A DNA stretch of 64,000 nucleotides from Ignavibacteriales bacterium (GTDB lineage: Bacteria > Bacteroidota > Ignavibacteria > Ignavibacteriales > Ignavibacteriaceae), in NCBI GenBank assembly GCA_016700155.1, contig CP065001.1, positions 3,906,001-3,970,000 on the forward strand, written 5' to 3'. The notes beneath the pieces are model-generated. The model ran no database searches. It was not told the DNA's origin and worked only from the letters and a program-made list of their open reading frames with translations. A program made the position numbers and the translations under genes. Positions 54,646-63,223 of the stretch are shown in pieces (the stretch's first letter is position 1; every line of letters begins with the position of its first letter).

Positions 54646-55536
54646 ATGCGAATTATGATATTACTTATATGTACATTATTGGTTTGTACATTGATGAACG
54701 CTCAAACAATTGATCCAAAAAACTTCTTTCCATCTTCTGTTGGTAACATTTGGCAGTATAGCGGTATATGGGGCGCAACAGAACATCTCTTCAAAGATTC
54801 TGTAGATAACGAAGGATTTCGTCATCTGTTTTACACATACGATGGTTTTTTTCCTGACTATGCTACTTACAAACTTGATACGCTGAATCAAGTGGTTTAT
54901 TATACTCCATTTCAACTGAGCTGGTATTACTATAAACTTAATTGTGATAGTGGAGCTATTTGGATTGTAGATTCACTAGATTTAGGAATTGGAATGACAT
55001 ACAAATTAGCATTGTGTCGGAATCAATATAATGGTCAGATATTTGGTGTAAACACTACCTTTAAAGAAATAACTTTTTACGATTATCAGTCAGACACAAT
55101 TATTACTCAACAGTCCTGGCCTCGGTACACATTTATACTTGCATACGGAATAGGTGAAATATCGCAGTTTGATGAAGAAGGCGGTGGTCCAGTTAGAGTT
55201 TTGCAAGGTTGTATAATTAATGGCGATACATTAGGCATAATAACTTCCATCGATCAAAATCTAACTTCCCTAGATAAATTTATTCTTCACCAAAATTACC
55301 CCAACCCATTCAACCCAAATACAACAATCAGTTTCAGTATTCCCGAAACTGATTTTGTGCAATTAAAAGTTTTTGATATGCTTGGTGAGGAAGTTGTAAC
55401 ACTTGTTAATGAATCTAAATCACCAGGAAATTACTCAGTCCATTTTAATGCGGCTGATCTGCCGAGCGGGATTTACATTTATTCATTGAGAGTTAACGGG
55501 CAAGTACAAAACCGTAAGATGTTGCTGATTAAGTGA
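54646..55536 (+). CDS. Secreted protein with T9SS sorting domain
   Basis: 296 residues. Signal peptide MRIMILLICTLLVCTLMNAQT; an N-terminal domain of about 200 residues of unknown fold (NFFPSSVGNIWQYSGIW, GMTYKLALC) and the sorting domain starting HQNYPNPFNPNTTISF. The Asn-Ile-Trp-Gln-Tyr start recurs in secreted Bacteroidota proteins. An AAAGGAG Shine-Dalgarno precedes the ATG. Both flanks hold CACAAAG/CACGGAG-type intergenic repeats. Confidence 0.75.
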   Translation: MRIMILLICTLLVCTLMNAQTIDPKNFFPSSVGNIWQYSGIWGATEHLFKDSVDNEGFRHLFYTYDGFFPDYATYKLDTLNQVVYYTPFQLSWYYYKLNCDSGAIWIVDSLDLGIGMTYKLALCRNQYNGQIFGVNTTFKEITFYDYQSDTIITQQSWPRYTFILAYGIGEISQFDEEGGGPVRVLQGCIINGDTLGIITSIDQNLTSLDKFILHQNYPNPFNPNTTISFSIPETDFVQLKVFDMLGEEVVTLVNESKSPGNYSVHFNAADLPSGIYIYSLRVNGQVQNRKMLLIK

Positions 55537-55738
55537 TGTAATCACTTAATAAGAAATCCCTGTGGGAATACAGTCAAAATAATTTTCCTGGTGTACTTTG
55601 TGAAAAGAAAGTTTTTCAGAATACAACTTCGTGCTCTTTGTGGTTTCTGTTTTTTTTACCACTAAGAGCACAAAGCAGAATGTAATCATCAATGTTTTTC
55701 ACAAAGAACACAAAGTGAGAATCACTAAATATTTCTTC
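55537..55738. repeat. CACAAAG-type repeat region with 14-bp imperfect inverted repeat
   Basis: GTGCTCTTTGTGGT (55631-55644) and ACCACTAAGAGCAC (55658-55671) pair with one mismatch around a T-rich loop; a wider pair ACTTTGTGAAAA and TTTTTCACAAAG surrounds it. The spacer is made of CACAAAG/CTTTGTG words, without coding potential, and separates convergent genes. A related set CACGGAGAACCACGGAG lies at about 54449-54466 before the previous gene. Confidence 0.6.
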
Positions 55739-57211
55739 TCACTCTTCCGCATAAAAATTAATAACCTTCTCTATCGCTGCCTCGCAAACTTTGCAGAAGG
55801 GTTTTGTTCCTTTGGAAAACATTATGCAATCAAGCATTGATCTGTACAATCCTTTTGACGCATAACCCGCGCCCTCATAAGCGCCGACTTTTCCATAGAA
55901 CTTACTCGACTTTAAGTATTTATCAACAACCTCTGAATGTTCGCGGTCTTTTTTATCATACTCTGTGCGAAGTTCCGCAATTACTTTTTCATCCGCGCGG
56001 TTTCTCGTAAGTTCTGCAATTTTATTATTGATCGCTCTTCGTTCCGCCTGCCACTCGAGATCCATCTTATCAAAATTAACTTTTTCCCATGGTGTCGGCA
56101 GTTCAATGTTTTCCGCTGTCAGATTTTTCCATTTAATATTTTCCGGATCCATCAAACGGGTGATGTTCGGTTCAACAGGTTCAACGCCATCAGGGTAAAA
56201 TTCATTATACGCCACATCCGATGTGTAATACTCATCTGCTAATCCTGCAAATGAATGCCCGAATTCATGAAGAAATAAATAATCCTGGAACTGATTGTCT
56301 GATGTGAAAGTGCAAAACAGGTTATAAATCCCGCCGCCGCCGTAACGGTCGTGATTGACCATTATATAAATAGCATCATAAGGAACATAAGCAGCAAGGT
56401 CGCGCATTGTTTTGTTGTCTTCAGTCAGTAAATATCTTTCCGAGCCGAGCGAGTTGAATGTTGTGTTCAGAACAGTGTTCTTAAAAATATTATGCATCGG
56501 CAGATCGGTTCCGCTATCAACGGAAGGTTTAAGCACTCCATACACATTAAACTTGTTTTTGTGCCGTGCATATGGCTCAAGTTTGAAAAAAGTATTCGTG
56601 AATTTTTCAAGGTCGGATTTAAACTTCGCTTGTTCTGATGAAGTGTATCCGTCACCAAGGATCACAACATCAACTTTGTTTTCAGGATTTCCGCTGAATA
56701 AACTTTTTACAACAAGCACAGAAGGATCATTCGTTGTTTCCCTGACTATGTTCATATCATCAGGATCAATTTTAGCTGAATAGATCTCCTTCATTGAATT
56801 ATCACGCAGCCTGTTTTCAACAACAAACCTGAATTTGTTTTTCGGATGAGGGATTATCGCTGATTCGTGATATGCTTTTTTAATTCCGTTCAGTCCATCA
56901 TCACCGGTTTTATATTCACCGAAGTAACTATCAAATCCTTTGGAATAAATCAGCGTACCTGATTCTAAATCGTAAATCTTGAAGTAATATCTGCCGTTAT
57001 TAAAATTGTCAACTAAGTTTTTCTTATTTCTGTTCCATTTATCATAAGTGTAAAACCTGTCAATGGTGATGATCTCTTCATTGTTACTACCGATGTGAAG
57101 GTAATCGATGCGGAGAGTTTTATCATGAAAATAATCTTCAAACTTCATAACATCCTTTGGAGTTATTGATAATTGAAAAAATAAAAATGCGAATAAAATA
57201 TTTTTGAACAT
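55739..57211 (-). CDS. Secreted M64-type (IgA peptidase) metallopeptidase
   Basis: About 490 residues. Start taken at the ATG at 57211 because AAGGAGG (57217-57223, minus strand) lies 5 bases upstream and a signal peptide (FKNILFAFLFFQLS) follows directly. The catalytic motif is FLHEFGHSFAGLADEYY (HExxHxxxGxxD, zinc ligands His-His-Asp), preceded by VVILGDGYTSSEQ. M64 (IgA-peptidase) family domain order. It cleaves unknown proteins outside the cell. It lies 17 bases after the membrane cyclase on the same strand. The C-terminus ends with C-KVC-EAA motifs, possibly structural. Confidence 0.87.
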   Translation of the reverse strand: MFKNILFAFLFFQLSITPKDVMKFEDYFHDKTLRIDYLHIGSNNEEIITIDRFYTYDKWNRNKKNLVDNFNNGRYYFKIYDLESGTLIYSKGFDSYFGEYKTGDDGLNGIKKAYHESAIIPHPKNKFRFVVENRLRDNSMKEIYSAKIDPDDMNIVRETTNDPSVLVVKSLFSGNPENKVDVVILGDGYTSSEQAKFKSDLEKFTNTFFKLEPYARHKNKFNVYGVLKPSVDSGTDLPMHNIFKNTVLNTTFNSLGSERYLLTEDNKTMRDLAAYVPYDAIYIMVNHDRYGGGGIYNLFCTFTSDNQFQDYLFLHEFGHSFAGLADEYYTSDVAYNEFYPDGVEPVEPNITRLMDPENIKWKNLTAENIELPTPWEKVNFDKMDLEWQAERRAINNKIAELTRNRADEKVIAELRTEYDKKDREHSEVVDKYLKSSKFYGKVGAYEGAGYASKGLYRSMLDCIMFSKGTKPFCKVCEAAIEKVINFYAEE

Positions 57212-57227
57212 CTGATCCTCCTTAAAC

Positions 57228-58553
57228 TTAAACAAGCTGGAAAATTTCAACCGGTTCTTCTCTTCCTTTCACGGAATGAGCGCCGAGTGATACTACTTTA
57301 TATCCGTTTACAAAAATCCTGTTAAGCACTTCTTTAGAAATTAATAACTGTGAGTTAAACTGTTTATTCAACTGTTCGATTCGTGACGCAAGTATAACAA
57401 CATTCCCTGTAATTGAATACTGCTTGCGTAAAGATGAACCCACATTCCCGGTAACTGCATCGCCCGTGTGAATTCCGATTCCAACACGAGTAGGAATTAT
57501 TTTTCCTTTACGGGATTCTTCATCTAACATCCGGATAATTTCCACCGCGGCATCGACAGCGTATTGACAATCATTTCCCTTTGAAACAGGCGCGCCGAAT
57601 GTAGCCATAAAACCATCGCCGACAAACTGGTTGATTATGCCGTTGTACTTATTAATTATATCAATCATAAATCCGAAGATCGTGTTAAGGTAAGCAACAA
57701 TTTCTTCGGGTGATTTTTTTTCAACTGTCGGAGTAAAGTTCCGGATATCGAGGAACATCACACACACATTTCTTTCCACACCGTTTGCATAATCAGCTTT
57801 TGTATCAAGCAGCTCATCAACTACGGCCTGCGATACCTGCTGACCAAGAACATTTTTTATCCGGTTACTTTCTTCGATATAACGCATTGAGTTAAAAATA
57901 CCGCGCCGTATCTGAAGAGTGATAAACCCTGATGCTAATCCGCTTATTAAAAGAAAAATTCCTTTAACGATATACAACATATTTGAATTCAGTACTGAAA
58001 ATTCAGAAGGAACAGGATAATTTGATTTTATATAATAACACAACGCAAGATATTCTGTTGCAGCAAGCAGTCCTGTAAAAACCGATAACTTAAAATTCAG
58101 CCTTAACGCGGAAAGAATAATGAACGGAAGATACGCAAACGGTGAAGGTCCGTTTATAATAAGATACGGATCAAGTGAAGCGGAAAGAATTATCATAATA
58201 ACCGTAGGCATACTTATCTCGACAAAAGTATTGCCGTACCTTACAGGCTCGGGAAGTTTTTTATTTATTCTTATCCGGTATGAGATTACCGCCCGAAGCA
58301 TCAACTCATAAAGAAAAAAAATACCGAACGTTATTGAAATAATATTAAAGAATTTATAAGCACCGAACAGCCGGATATATTCTTCCTTATACAACCAGAA
58401 TAATAATGAAAGTATTACCCATAGAATGCCAAATATGAACAACAGCAGATTTACGCGTTTTTTTTCACTGATGAGAACATCACGCGCAAAACTGCTTTCT
58501 AACAGCTGTTTTTGTTCATCGAATTTTCTTTTTAAAATGTTTTTGATATTCAT
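57228..58553 (-). CDS. Membrane-bound class III adenylate/guanylate cyclase
   Basis: 441 residues. Six hydrophobic segments in the first about 215 residues form the membrane sensor, followed by a short coiled linker (YIEESNRIKNVLGQQVSQAVVDELL) and a C-terminal class III cyclase domain with metal-binding Asp in VMFLDIRNFTPTVEKK and VGDGFMATFGAP. Substrate (ATP or GTP) is not certain from sequence. Such proteins produce cAMP/cGMP in response to membrane signals. The M64 peptidase gene follows closely; FKBP-TPR is divergent across 140 bases. Confidence 0.9.
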   Translation of the reverse strand: MNIKNILKRKFDEQKQLLESSFARDVLISEKKRVNLLLFIFGILWVILSLLFWLYKEEYIRLFGAYKFFNIISITFGIFFLYELMLRAVISYRIRINKKLPEPVRYGNTFVEISMPTVIMIILSASLDPYLIINGPSPFAYLPFIILSALRLNFKLSVFTGLLAATEYLALCYYIKSNYPVPSEFSVLNSNMLYIVKGIFLLISGLASGFITLQIRRGIFNSMRYIEESNRIKNVLGQQVSQAVVDELLDTKADYANGVERNVCVMFLDIRNFTPTVEKKSPEEIVAYLNTIFGFMIDIINKYNGIINQFVGDGFMATFGAPVSKGNDCQYAVDAAVEIIRMLDEESRKGKIIPTRVGIGIHTGDAVTGNVGSSLRKQYSITGNVVILASRIEQLNKQFNSQLLISKEVLNRIFVNGYKVVSLGAHSVKGREEPVEIFQLV

Positions 58554-58693
58554 CTGGTAATTTTTTAACTGCGGTAAATTTAATGAAGCATAAAGTTAAT
58601 GTACAATAAATATTGATAAATGAATTTCAATTCTCTAAACCATAACTTATTATTGTGAAGTAAAAATCTTTCTTAACTTTTTCAGAGGTTTTT

Positions 58694-59464
58694 GTGAAAT
58701 CATTTTTTCTCACTGTTGTTTCGATAATAGTTTTCAGCTTAACAGTCATTGCACAGTCAGACACAATTACAACTGCAAGCGGACTTAAATATATCATCAT
58801 TGAAAAAGGTTCAGGAGAAAAAGCAGTTACCGGAAAAGAAGCCGCTGTTCATTATACAGGTTATCTGCTTAATGGAACAATTTTCGATTCATCCATACCG
58901 AGAAAAGAACCTATCGAATTTATACTCGGTAAAGGTATGGTAATTAAAGGCTGGGATGAGGGCATTTCATTGATGAGCATCGGTGATAAAATGAAACTGA
59001 TAATTCCCGCAAACCTTGCCTATGGCGAAAGAGGCTCCGGAGATGTTATTCCGCCGAACTCAACATTAATATTTGATGTGGAGCTTGTAGGACTTTCCGA
59101 TCCCAAAACTCCTATTTACCCGGTGCTTGAAGAAATTGTTTTAAATGAAAGTGTTGAAAAGGCAATCGAAAAATACGACGAACTTAAAAAGAGTAATCCC
59201 GATGATTATAATTTCAAAGAAAGTCAGTTAAACACTCTTGGTTACAGGCTGATGAGAGTTCAAATGATGGAAGAAGCAATAAAGATATTTGAATTTAATG
59301 CTGAACTATTTCCGGAATCATCTAACGTGTATGATAGTCTTGGTGAAGCATATATGCATTCAGAAAAATTAGATGAAGCGGTAAAGTGTTATGAAAAATC
59401 GCTTGAGCTTAACCCTGAAAACACAAACGCAAAACTTATGATTCAAAAGCTGAGTGAGAAATAA
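58694..59464 (+). CDS. Periplasmic FKBP-type peptidyl-prolyl isomerase with TPR repeats
   Basis: 256 residues. Signal peptide (MKSFFLTVVSIIVFSLTVIAQS), FKBP domain at about 25-135 (EAAVHYTGYLLNGTIFDSS, GWDEGISLMSIGDKMKLIIP, YGERGSGDVIPPNSTLIFDVEL), and about three TPR motifs at 150-250 (VYDSLGEAYMHSEKLDEAVKCYEKSLELNP). It folds or chaperones envelope proteins. The fused TPR part may recruit clients. The MmcQ-family gene starts 8 bases later. Confidence 0.9.
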   Translation: MKSFFLTVVSIIVFSLTVIAQSDTITTASGLKYIIIEKGSGEKAVTGKEAAVHYTGYLLNGTIFDSSIPRKEPIEFILGKGMVIKGWDEGISLMSIGDKMKLIIPANLAYGERGSGDVIPPNSTLIFDVELVGLSDPKTPIYPVLEEIVLNESVEKAIEKYDELKKSNPDDYNFKESQLNTLGYRLMRVQMMEEAIKIFEFNAELFPESSNVYDSLGEAYMHSEKLDEAVKCYEKSLELNPENTNAKLMIQKLSEK

Positions 59465-59471
59465 GCATCAG

Positions 59472-59831
59472 ATGGACCTTGAATCAATAAGAAAATACTG
59501 TCTTAAAAAAGTTGGAGTAACAGAACACTTCCCTTTCGATGAAGTGACTCTTGTATTTAAAGTCGTTAAAATTTTTGTGCTGGTCAGCACTGACGAATTC
59601 CCTTTGCGGATGAATCTAAAGTTTGATCCGGAAAATGCAGTTGAGGCAAGAGAAAAATATGAGGCTGTAATTCCCGGTTATCATATGAATAAAAAACACT
59701 GGAACACAATAATCCTTGATGGATCAGTTCCGGTTAAAGAAATATATAAATGGATTGATGATTCTTATGATCTGATTGTTGCATCGCTAAAAAAAGCCGA
59801 CCGGGAAAAACTGAAACCGGGTCAAGAATAA
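59472..59831 (+). CDS. MmcQ/YjbR family protein
   Basis: About 119 residues starting at MDLESIRKYCLKKVGV. Family signatures: VTEHFPFDEVTLVFKVVKIF, LVSTDEFPLRMNLKFDPENAVEAREKY and MNKKHWNTIILDGSVP. The CyaY-like fold family binds DNA or nucleotides in some members; role unknown. Placed directly after the FKBP-TPR gene. Confidence 0.88.
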   Translation: MDLESIRKYCLKKVGVTEHFPFDEVTLVFKVVKIFVLVSTDEFPLRMNLKFDPENAVEAREKYEAVIPGYHMNKKHWNTIILDGSVPVKEIYKWIDDSYDLIVASLKKADREKLKPGQE

Positions 59832-60031
59832 ATTTTAACAGGCATCAATAATTATCTCTGAAAAGTAAAATTTTTATCACGAAATAATTCAAAATGATGA
59901 ATTTGGGCTGGAATTATCGTAGTGAAACAGGGTCAAGTATTTCTTCTTTGAACTTTATTAAATATTAAATAAATTTCTCGTGCCCGCATAAAATAAAGCA
60001 GGGTTTAGGTGATTTAGAAACAGTAAACTGA

Positions 60032-61036
60032 ATGAATCATATGATCAAAAAATTTTTCCCCCTCTTCTTACTATTCACATTCTTCGGATGTAAAACTAAC
60101 CCGCCGGTGGAGCCGGTAGTCCCTATAAACCCGACTCAATCAGGTAAGGTTTATGTTCAGGGAAATGTTACCGGTGCGCTAATTTATGTTGATGGATTAA
60201 GTACCGGTGTTTTAACTCCTGATACAATTACAACTTCTGCTGGAGACAGGGTAATTCATCTTGAAAAAGAAGGTTACATCCCCCAGGATAATGATGTAAC
60301 TGTAATCGCAAACTCAACCGTAGTTCTGAGTTATGATTTGAAACTTCAGAAAACTATACTGCTGGAAGATTTTGCAAATGTGAGTTGCATTCCCTGTGTC
60401 GCTTCGAATAAAATAATTGAAGCACTTACAAGAGTTACTTACGGACATTCAAAATTAATTGCTATAAAATATCCTACAAACTTCCCGGGACCCAATGACC
60501 CGTTCTATCTTGCAAGTAAACCAAATTGCGATACAAGAATGACTTTCTACAATATCCTGTTTGCGCCTACAACTATAATCGATGGCAGGATGCGACCGAT
60601 ATCAAGTGATTCTATAAAAATAAAGGACAGTATAAACACAAGACTTCAGATACCACGCCAGTTTGAAATGACAGTGACAAAAAGTATCGTAGATTCAGTT
60701 TATTCGACAACTGTGACAATCGAGACACTTGATGGCGCCGGTATAAATTTTACAAATCTTGTTCTGCACACTGTTGTAACAGAACAGGAAATTGAATTTG
60801 CAAATCCGCCCGGCAGCAACGGCGAAACAAAATTTTATGATGTTATGAGAGAAATGCTTCCAAATTTTTCAGGTGAAGTTATTTCTAATATTAATCAGCC
60901 GGGAGTTTTTACTTTTAACCGTAGTTTTACATTAAGCGGAAGCAAAGCATCCTGGGATAAAACGAAATTGCATACGGTAGCGTTTATACAGGACAGAGTC
61001 ACAAGAGAAGTTTATCAGGCAGTATCAACGCATTAG
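60032..61036 (+). CDS. Lipoprotein with PEGA and Omp28/thioredoxin-like domains
   Basis: 334 residues. Lipobox LFTFFGC (Cys 20; an alternative Met three codons in gives the same mature protein), a PEGA domain (GALIYVDGLSTGVLTPDTITT) and then an Omp28-type domain opening LLEDFANVSCIPCVASNKII, whose CIPC is a CxxC active-site-like motif. IAIKYPTNFPGPNDPFY follows. The group is common as outer-surface lipoproteins in Bacteroidota; redox function is inferred from CxxC only. First of three Omp28-type genes in a row. Confidence 0.85.
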   Translation: MNHMIKKFFPLFLLFTFFGCKTNPPVEPVVPINPTQSGKVYVQGNVTGALIYVDGLSTGVLTPDTITTSAGDRVIHLEKEGYIPQDNDVTVIANSTVVLSYDLKLQKTILLEDFANVSCIPCVASNKIIEALTRVTYGHSKLIAIKYPTNFPGPNDPFYLASKPNCDTRMTFYNILFAPTTIIDGRMRPISSDSIKIKDSINTRLQIPRQFEMTVTKSIVDSVYSTTVTIETLDGAGINFTNLVLHTVVTEQEIEFANPPGSNGETKFYDVMREMLPNFSGEVISNINQPGVFTFNRSFTLSGSKASWDKTKLHTVAFIQDRVTREVYQAVSTH

Positions 61037-61094
61037 TGTGGTTGATACAATGGAATTAACTAACATAATTCATTAAATAAAACCGGAGAGAAAC

Positions 61095-63155
61095 ATGAAA
61101 AATAAATTTACTTTCATCTCTTCTATTCTTGCAATTATACTTTTACTGGTGGTTTCTACAGATTTAAAATCACAAACACAAAGAAATCCTGTGCTTGAGG
61201 AATGTACAGGCACCTGGTGTCAGTGGTGCCCTTGTGGTCATGATATTATTGAATCGATTACGCAATCGATGCCTAATGCTGTGGTTTTATGTTATCATGG
61301 TCCTGCAAACACTCCAAGTGACCCATGGTCAACTTTCCAGGGAAATGATATTATAGGTATGCTTTCAATGTCATCATACCCTACCGGTGTAATTGACAGA
61401 ACCGGACCTCCACAATCAAGAAGTGCCTGGGCTGGATTAATGGCAGCTCGTTTATCTGTTCCGGCAACTGTAAGTATAGATCTTCAGAGATCATATAACA
61501 GGATAACCCGCGAACTTAGCGCAAATGTTGATGTTTCAGCTTTGGTAGATCTTACCGGCGAATACAGAATGAATATTATACTACTTGAAAATGGTTTGGT
61601 TTACCCTCAAACAGGAAATGGTTCCTGTCCCGGAGCTTCAGATTATGTTCACGATCATGTTGTTCGTTCAATTATTAATGGATCAACCGGTGATGAATTA
61701 AATGGTACAAATCCATGGCCTACAGGAACTGTTCATGGCAAAAGTGTACAGTATACAGTACCAGCTGGTATTAATCCTGATAGTTGCGATCTTGCTGTAC
61801 TCGTATATAAAGTGGCTTCACCTTTTTATACCAGTGAAATACAGCAGGCAGAAAAATATGTTTTAATTCCGCCCGATTACGTAGCTACAATATCTTCAAC
61901 AAGTCCTGATGTTATGGGAACAAGTACAACCCCGGTTCAATTCACAACCATTCTTCATAACGAAGGATTAATGAACGACGTTTATGATATCGGCGCTCTT
62001 CTTTCTGCCCCAACTGGATGGACCGGTGAATACACAACAGTTAACGGTACATTCCCCTTCGGTACTGTTGATAGTGTCGCAATTGCTTCCGGTGATTCTA
62101 CAGAAATCACTATATCAGTTAATCCAAACTCGGTTGATGGTTTCGGACTTACGACTATTACCTATACATCACGTACAGAACCCAGCACAACCGGAGATAT
62201 TATTTTCAGAAATGTTACAACCAGCGGTGTTGAAGTGCTTGTTGTTGACGCAAGCGGTGAGGGTTATGGTGATCTTGTTTTCAATTCACTGGAAAGAGTT
62301 TATCCAGGTACTTACGGTATTATCTCAAAAGATGCCGTAGCTCCATTCGGTGATCTAACAGGATTTGATATGATCGTATGGTCTGCAGGCATTTCTACCC
62401 CGGTATTATCAACAGATGAAGTGACTATGTTACAGGAATTTCTTGATCAGAACGGACAGTTATTTATTAATGGTCAGAATATAGGTGCGGATATATTTGG
62501 AGCTACGGGACAGAGCCAGCACGCTCAGTCATTCTATAATAATTATTTGCATGCTTCATATGTTCAGGATGTCGGAACGAGTTTCCTTATCCAGGGATAT
62601 GCCGGTGATCCTATATCCGATGGACTGTTATTAATACTCGGTGATGTGTACGCAAAATCACCAGACCAAATAGCTGAATTTGATGCCAGTGCGACTCCTA
62701 TTTTTAAATTCGGAAACGGTCCTAATGTAAGCAGTATTAAAGCAGAGACTGACGACTTCAGAGTTGTTTACTGCGGATTTGGCATTGAACAGATTCAGGA
62801 TGCTGCCATAAGAGATTCGTTGATTTCAAGAGCTATGCTGTGGCTTAAAGGCGGTATTGTTTCAGGTGTAGCGGATAACAACCTGATACCTGAAGTTTAT
62901 TCACTTGATCAGAATTATCCGAATCCTTTTAACCCTGCAACAGTGATCAAATACCAGGTTCCCGCAGCTGGTAATGTTGTACTAAAAGTTTATGATGTAC
63001 TTGGTAAAGAAGTTGCATCACTTGTAAACGAAAACCAGAATGCCGGTTATTATAAAGTATCGTTTGATGCATCAAACCTTAGCAGCGGTGTTTATTTCTA
63101 TACACTCACATCAGGTGAATTTACATCAACAAAGAAAATGACTTTGGTTAAGTAA
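61095..63155 (+). CDS. Omp28-type secreted protein with T9SS sorting domain
   Basis: 686 residues. Signal peptide (about 1-28), Omp28-like domain with PVLEECTGTWCQWCPCGHDII (CxxCxC motif), an interface of Ig-like/beta-sandwich repeats (TPVQFTTILHNEGLMNDVYDI), a Rossmann-like segment VEVLVVDASGEGYGDLVFNSLERVYPG, and a C-terminal sorting domain starting DQNYPNPFNPATVIKY. A GGAGAG Shine-Dalgarno is present. It is likely a surface protein; possible thiol-disulfide chemistry is unproven. Confidence 0.85.
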   Translation: MKNKFTFISSILAIILLLVVSTDLKSQTQRNPVLEECTGTWCQWCPCGHDIIESITQSMPNAVVLCYHGPANTPSDPWSTFQGNDIIGMLSMSSYPTGVIDRTGPPQSRSAWAGLMAARLSVPATVSIDLQRSYNRITRELSANVDVSALVDLTGEYRMNIILLENGLVYPQTGNGSCPGASDYVHDHVVRSIINGSTGDELNGTNPWPTGTVHGKSVQYTVPAGINPDSCDLAVLVYKVASPFYTSEIQQAEKYVLIPPDYVATISSTSPDVMGTSTTPVQFTTILHNEGLMNDVYDIGALLSAPTGWTGEYTTVNGTFPFGTVDSVAIASGDSTEITISVNPNSVDGFGLTTITYTSRTEPSTTGDIIFRNVTTSGVEVLVVDASGEGYGDLVFNSLERVYPGTYGIISKDAVAPFGDLTGFDMIVWSAGISTPVLSTDEVTMLQEFLDQNGQLFINGQNIGADIFGATGQSQHAQSFYNNYLHASYVQDVGTSFLIQGYAGDPISDGLLLILGDVYAKSPDQIAEFDASATPIFKFGNGPNVSSIKAETDDFRVVYCGFGIEQIQDAAIRDSLISRAMLWLKGGIVSGVADNNLIPEVYSLDQNYPNPFNPATVIKYQVPAAGNVVLKVYDVLGKEVASLVNENQNAGYYKVSFDASNLSSGVYFYTLTSGEFTSTKKMTLVK

Positions 63156-63167
63156 TTTTATTTCGCA

Positions 63168-63202
63168 CAGCTCCTGCCAGGTGGGCAGGAGCTGCTTTAT
63201 AA
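63168..63202 (+). terminator. Strong hairpin after the Omp28/T9SS gene
   Basis: CAGCTCCTGCC (63168-63178) and GGCAGGAGCTG (63184-63194) form a perfect 11-bp stem with a 5-base loop, followed by CTTTATAA. A terminator or a repeat-derived palindrome located 12 bases after the stop codon. Confidence 0.6.
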
Positions 63203-63223
63203 TATCTAAACATGGGAGTAAGT

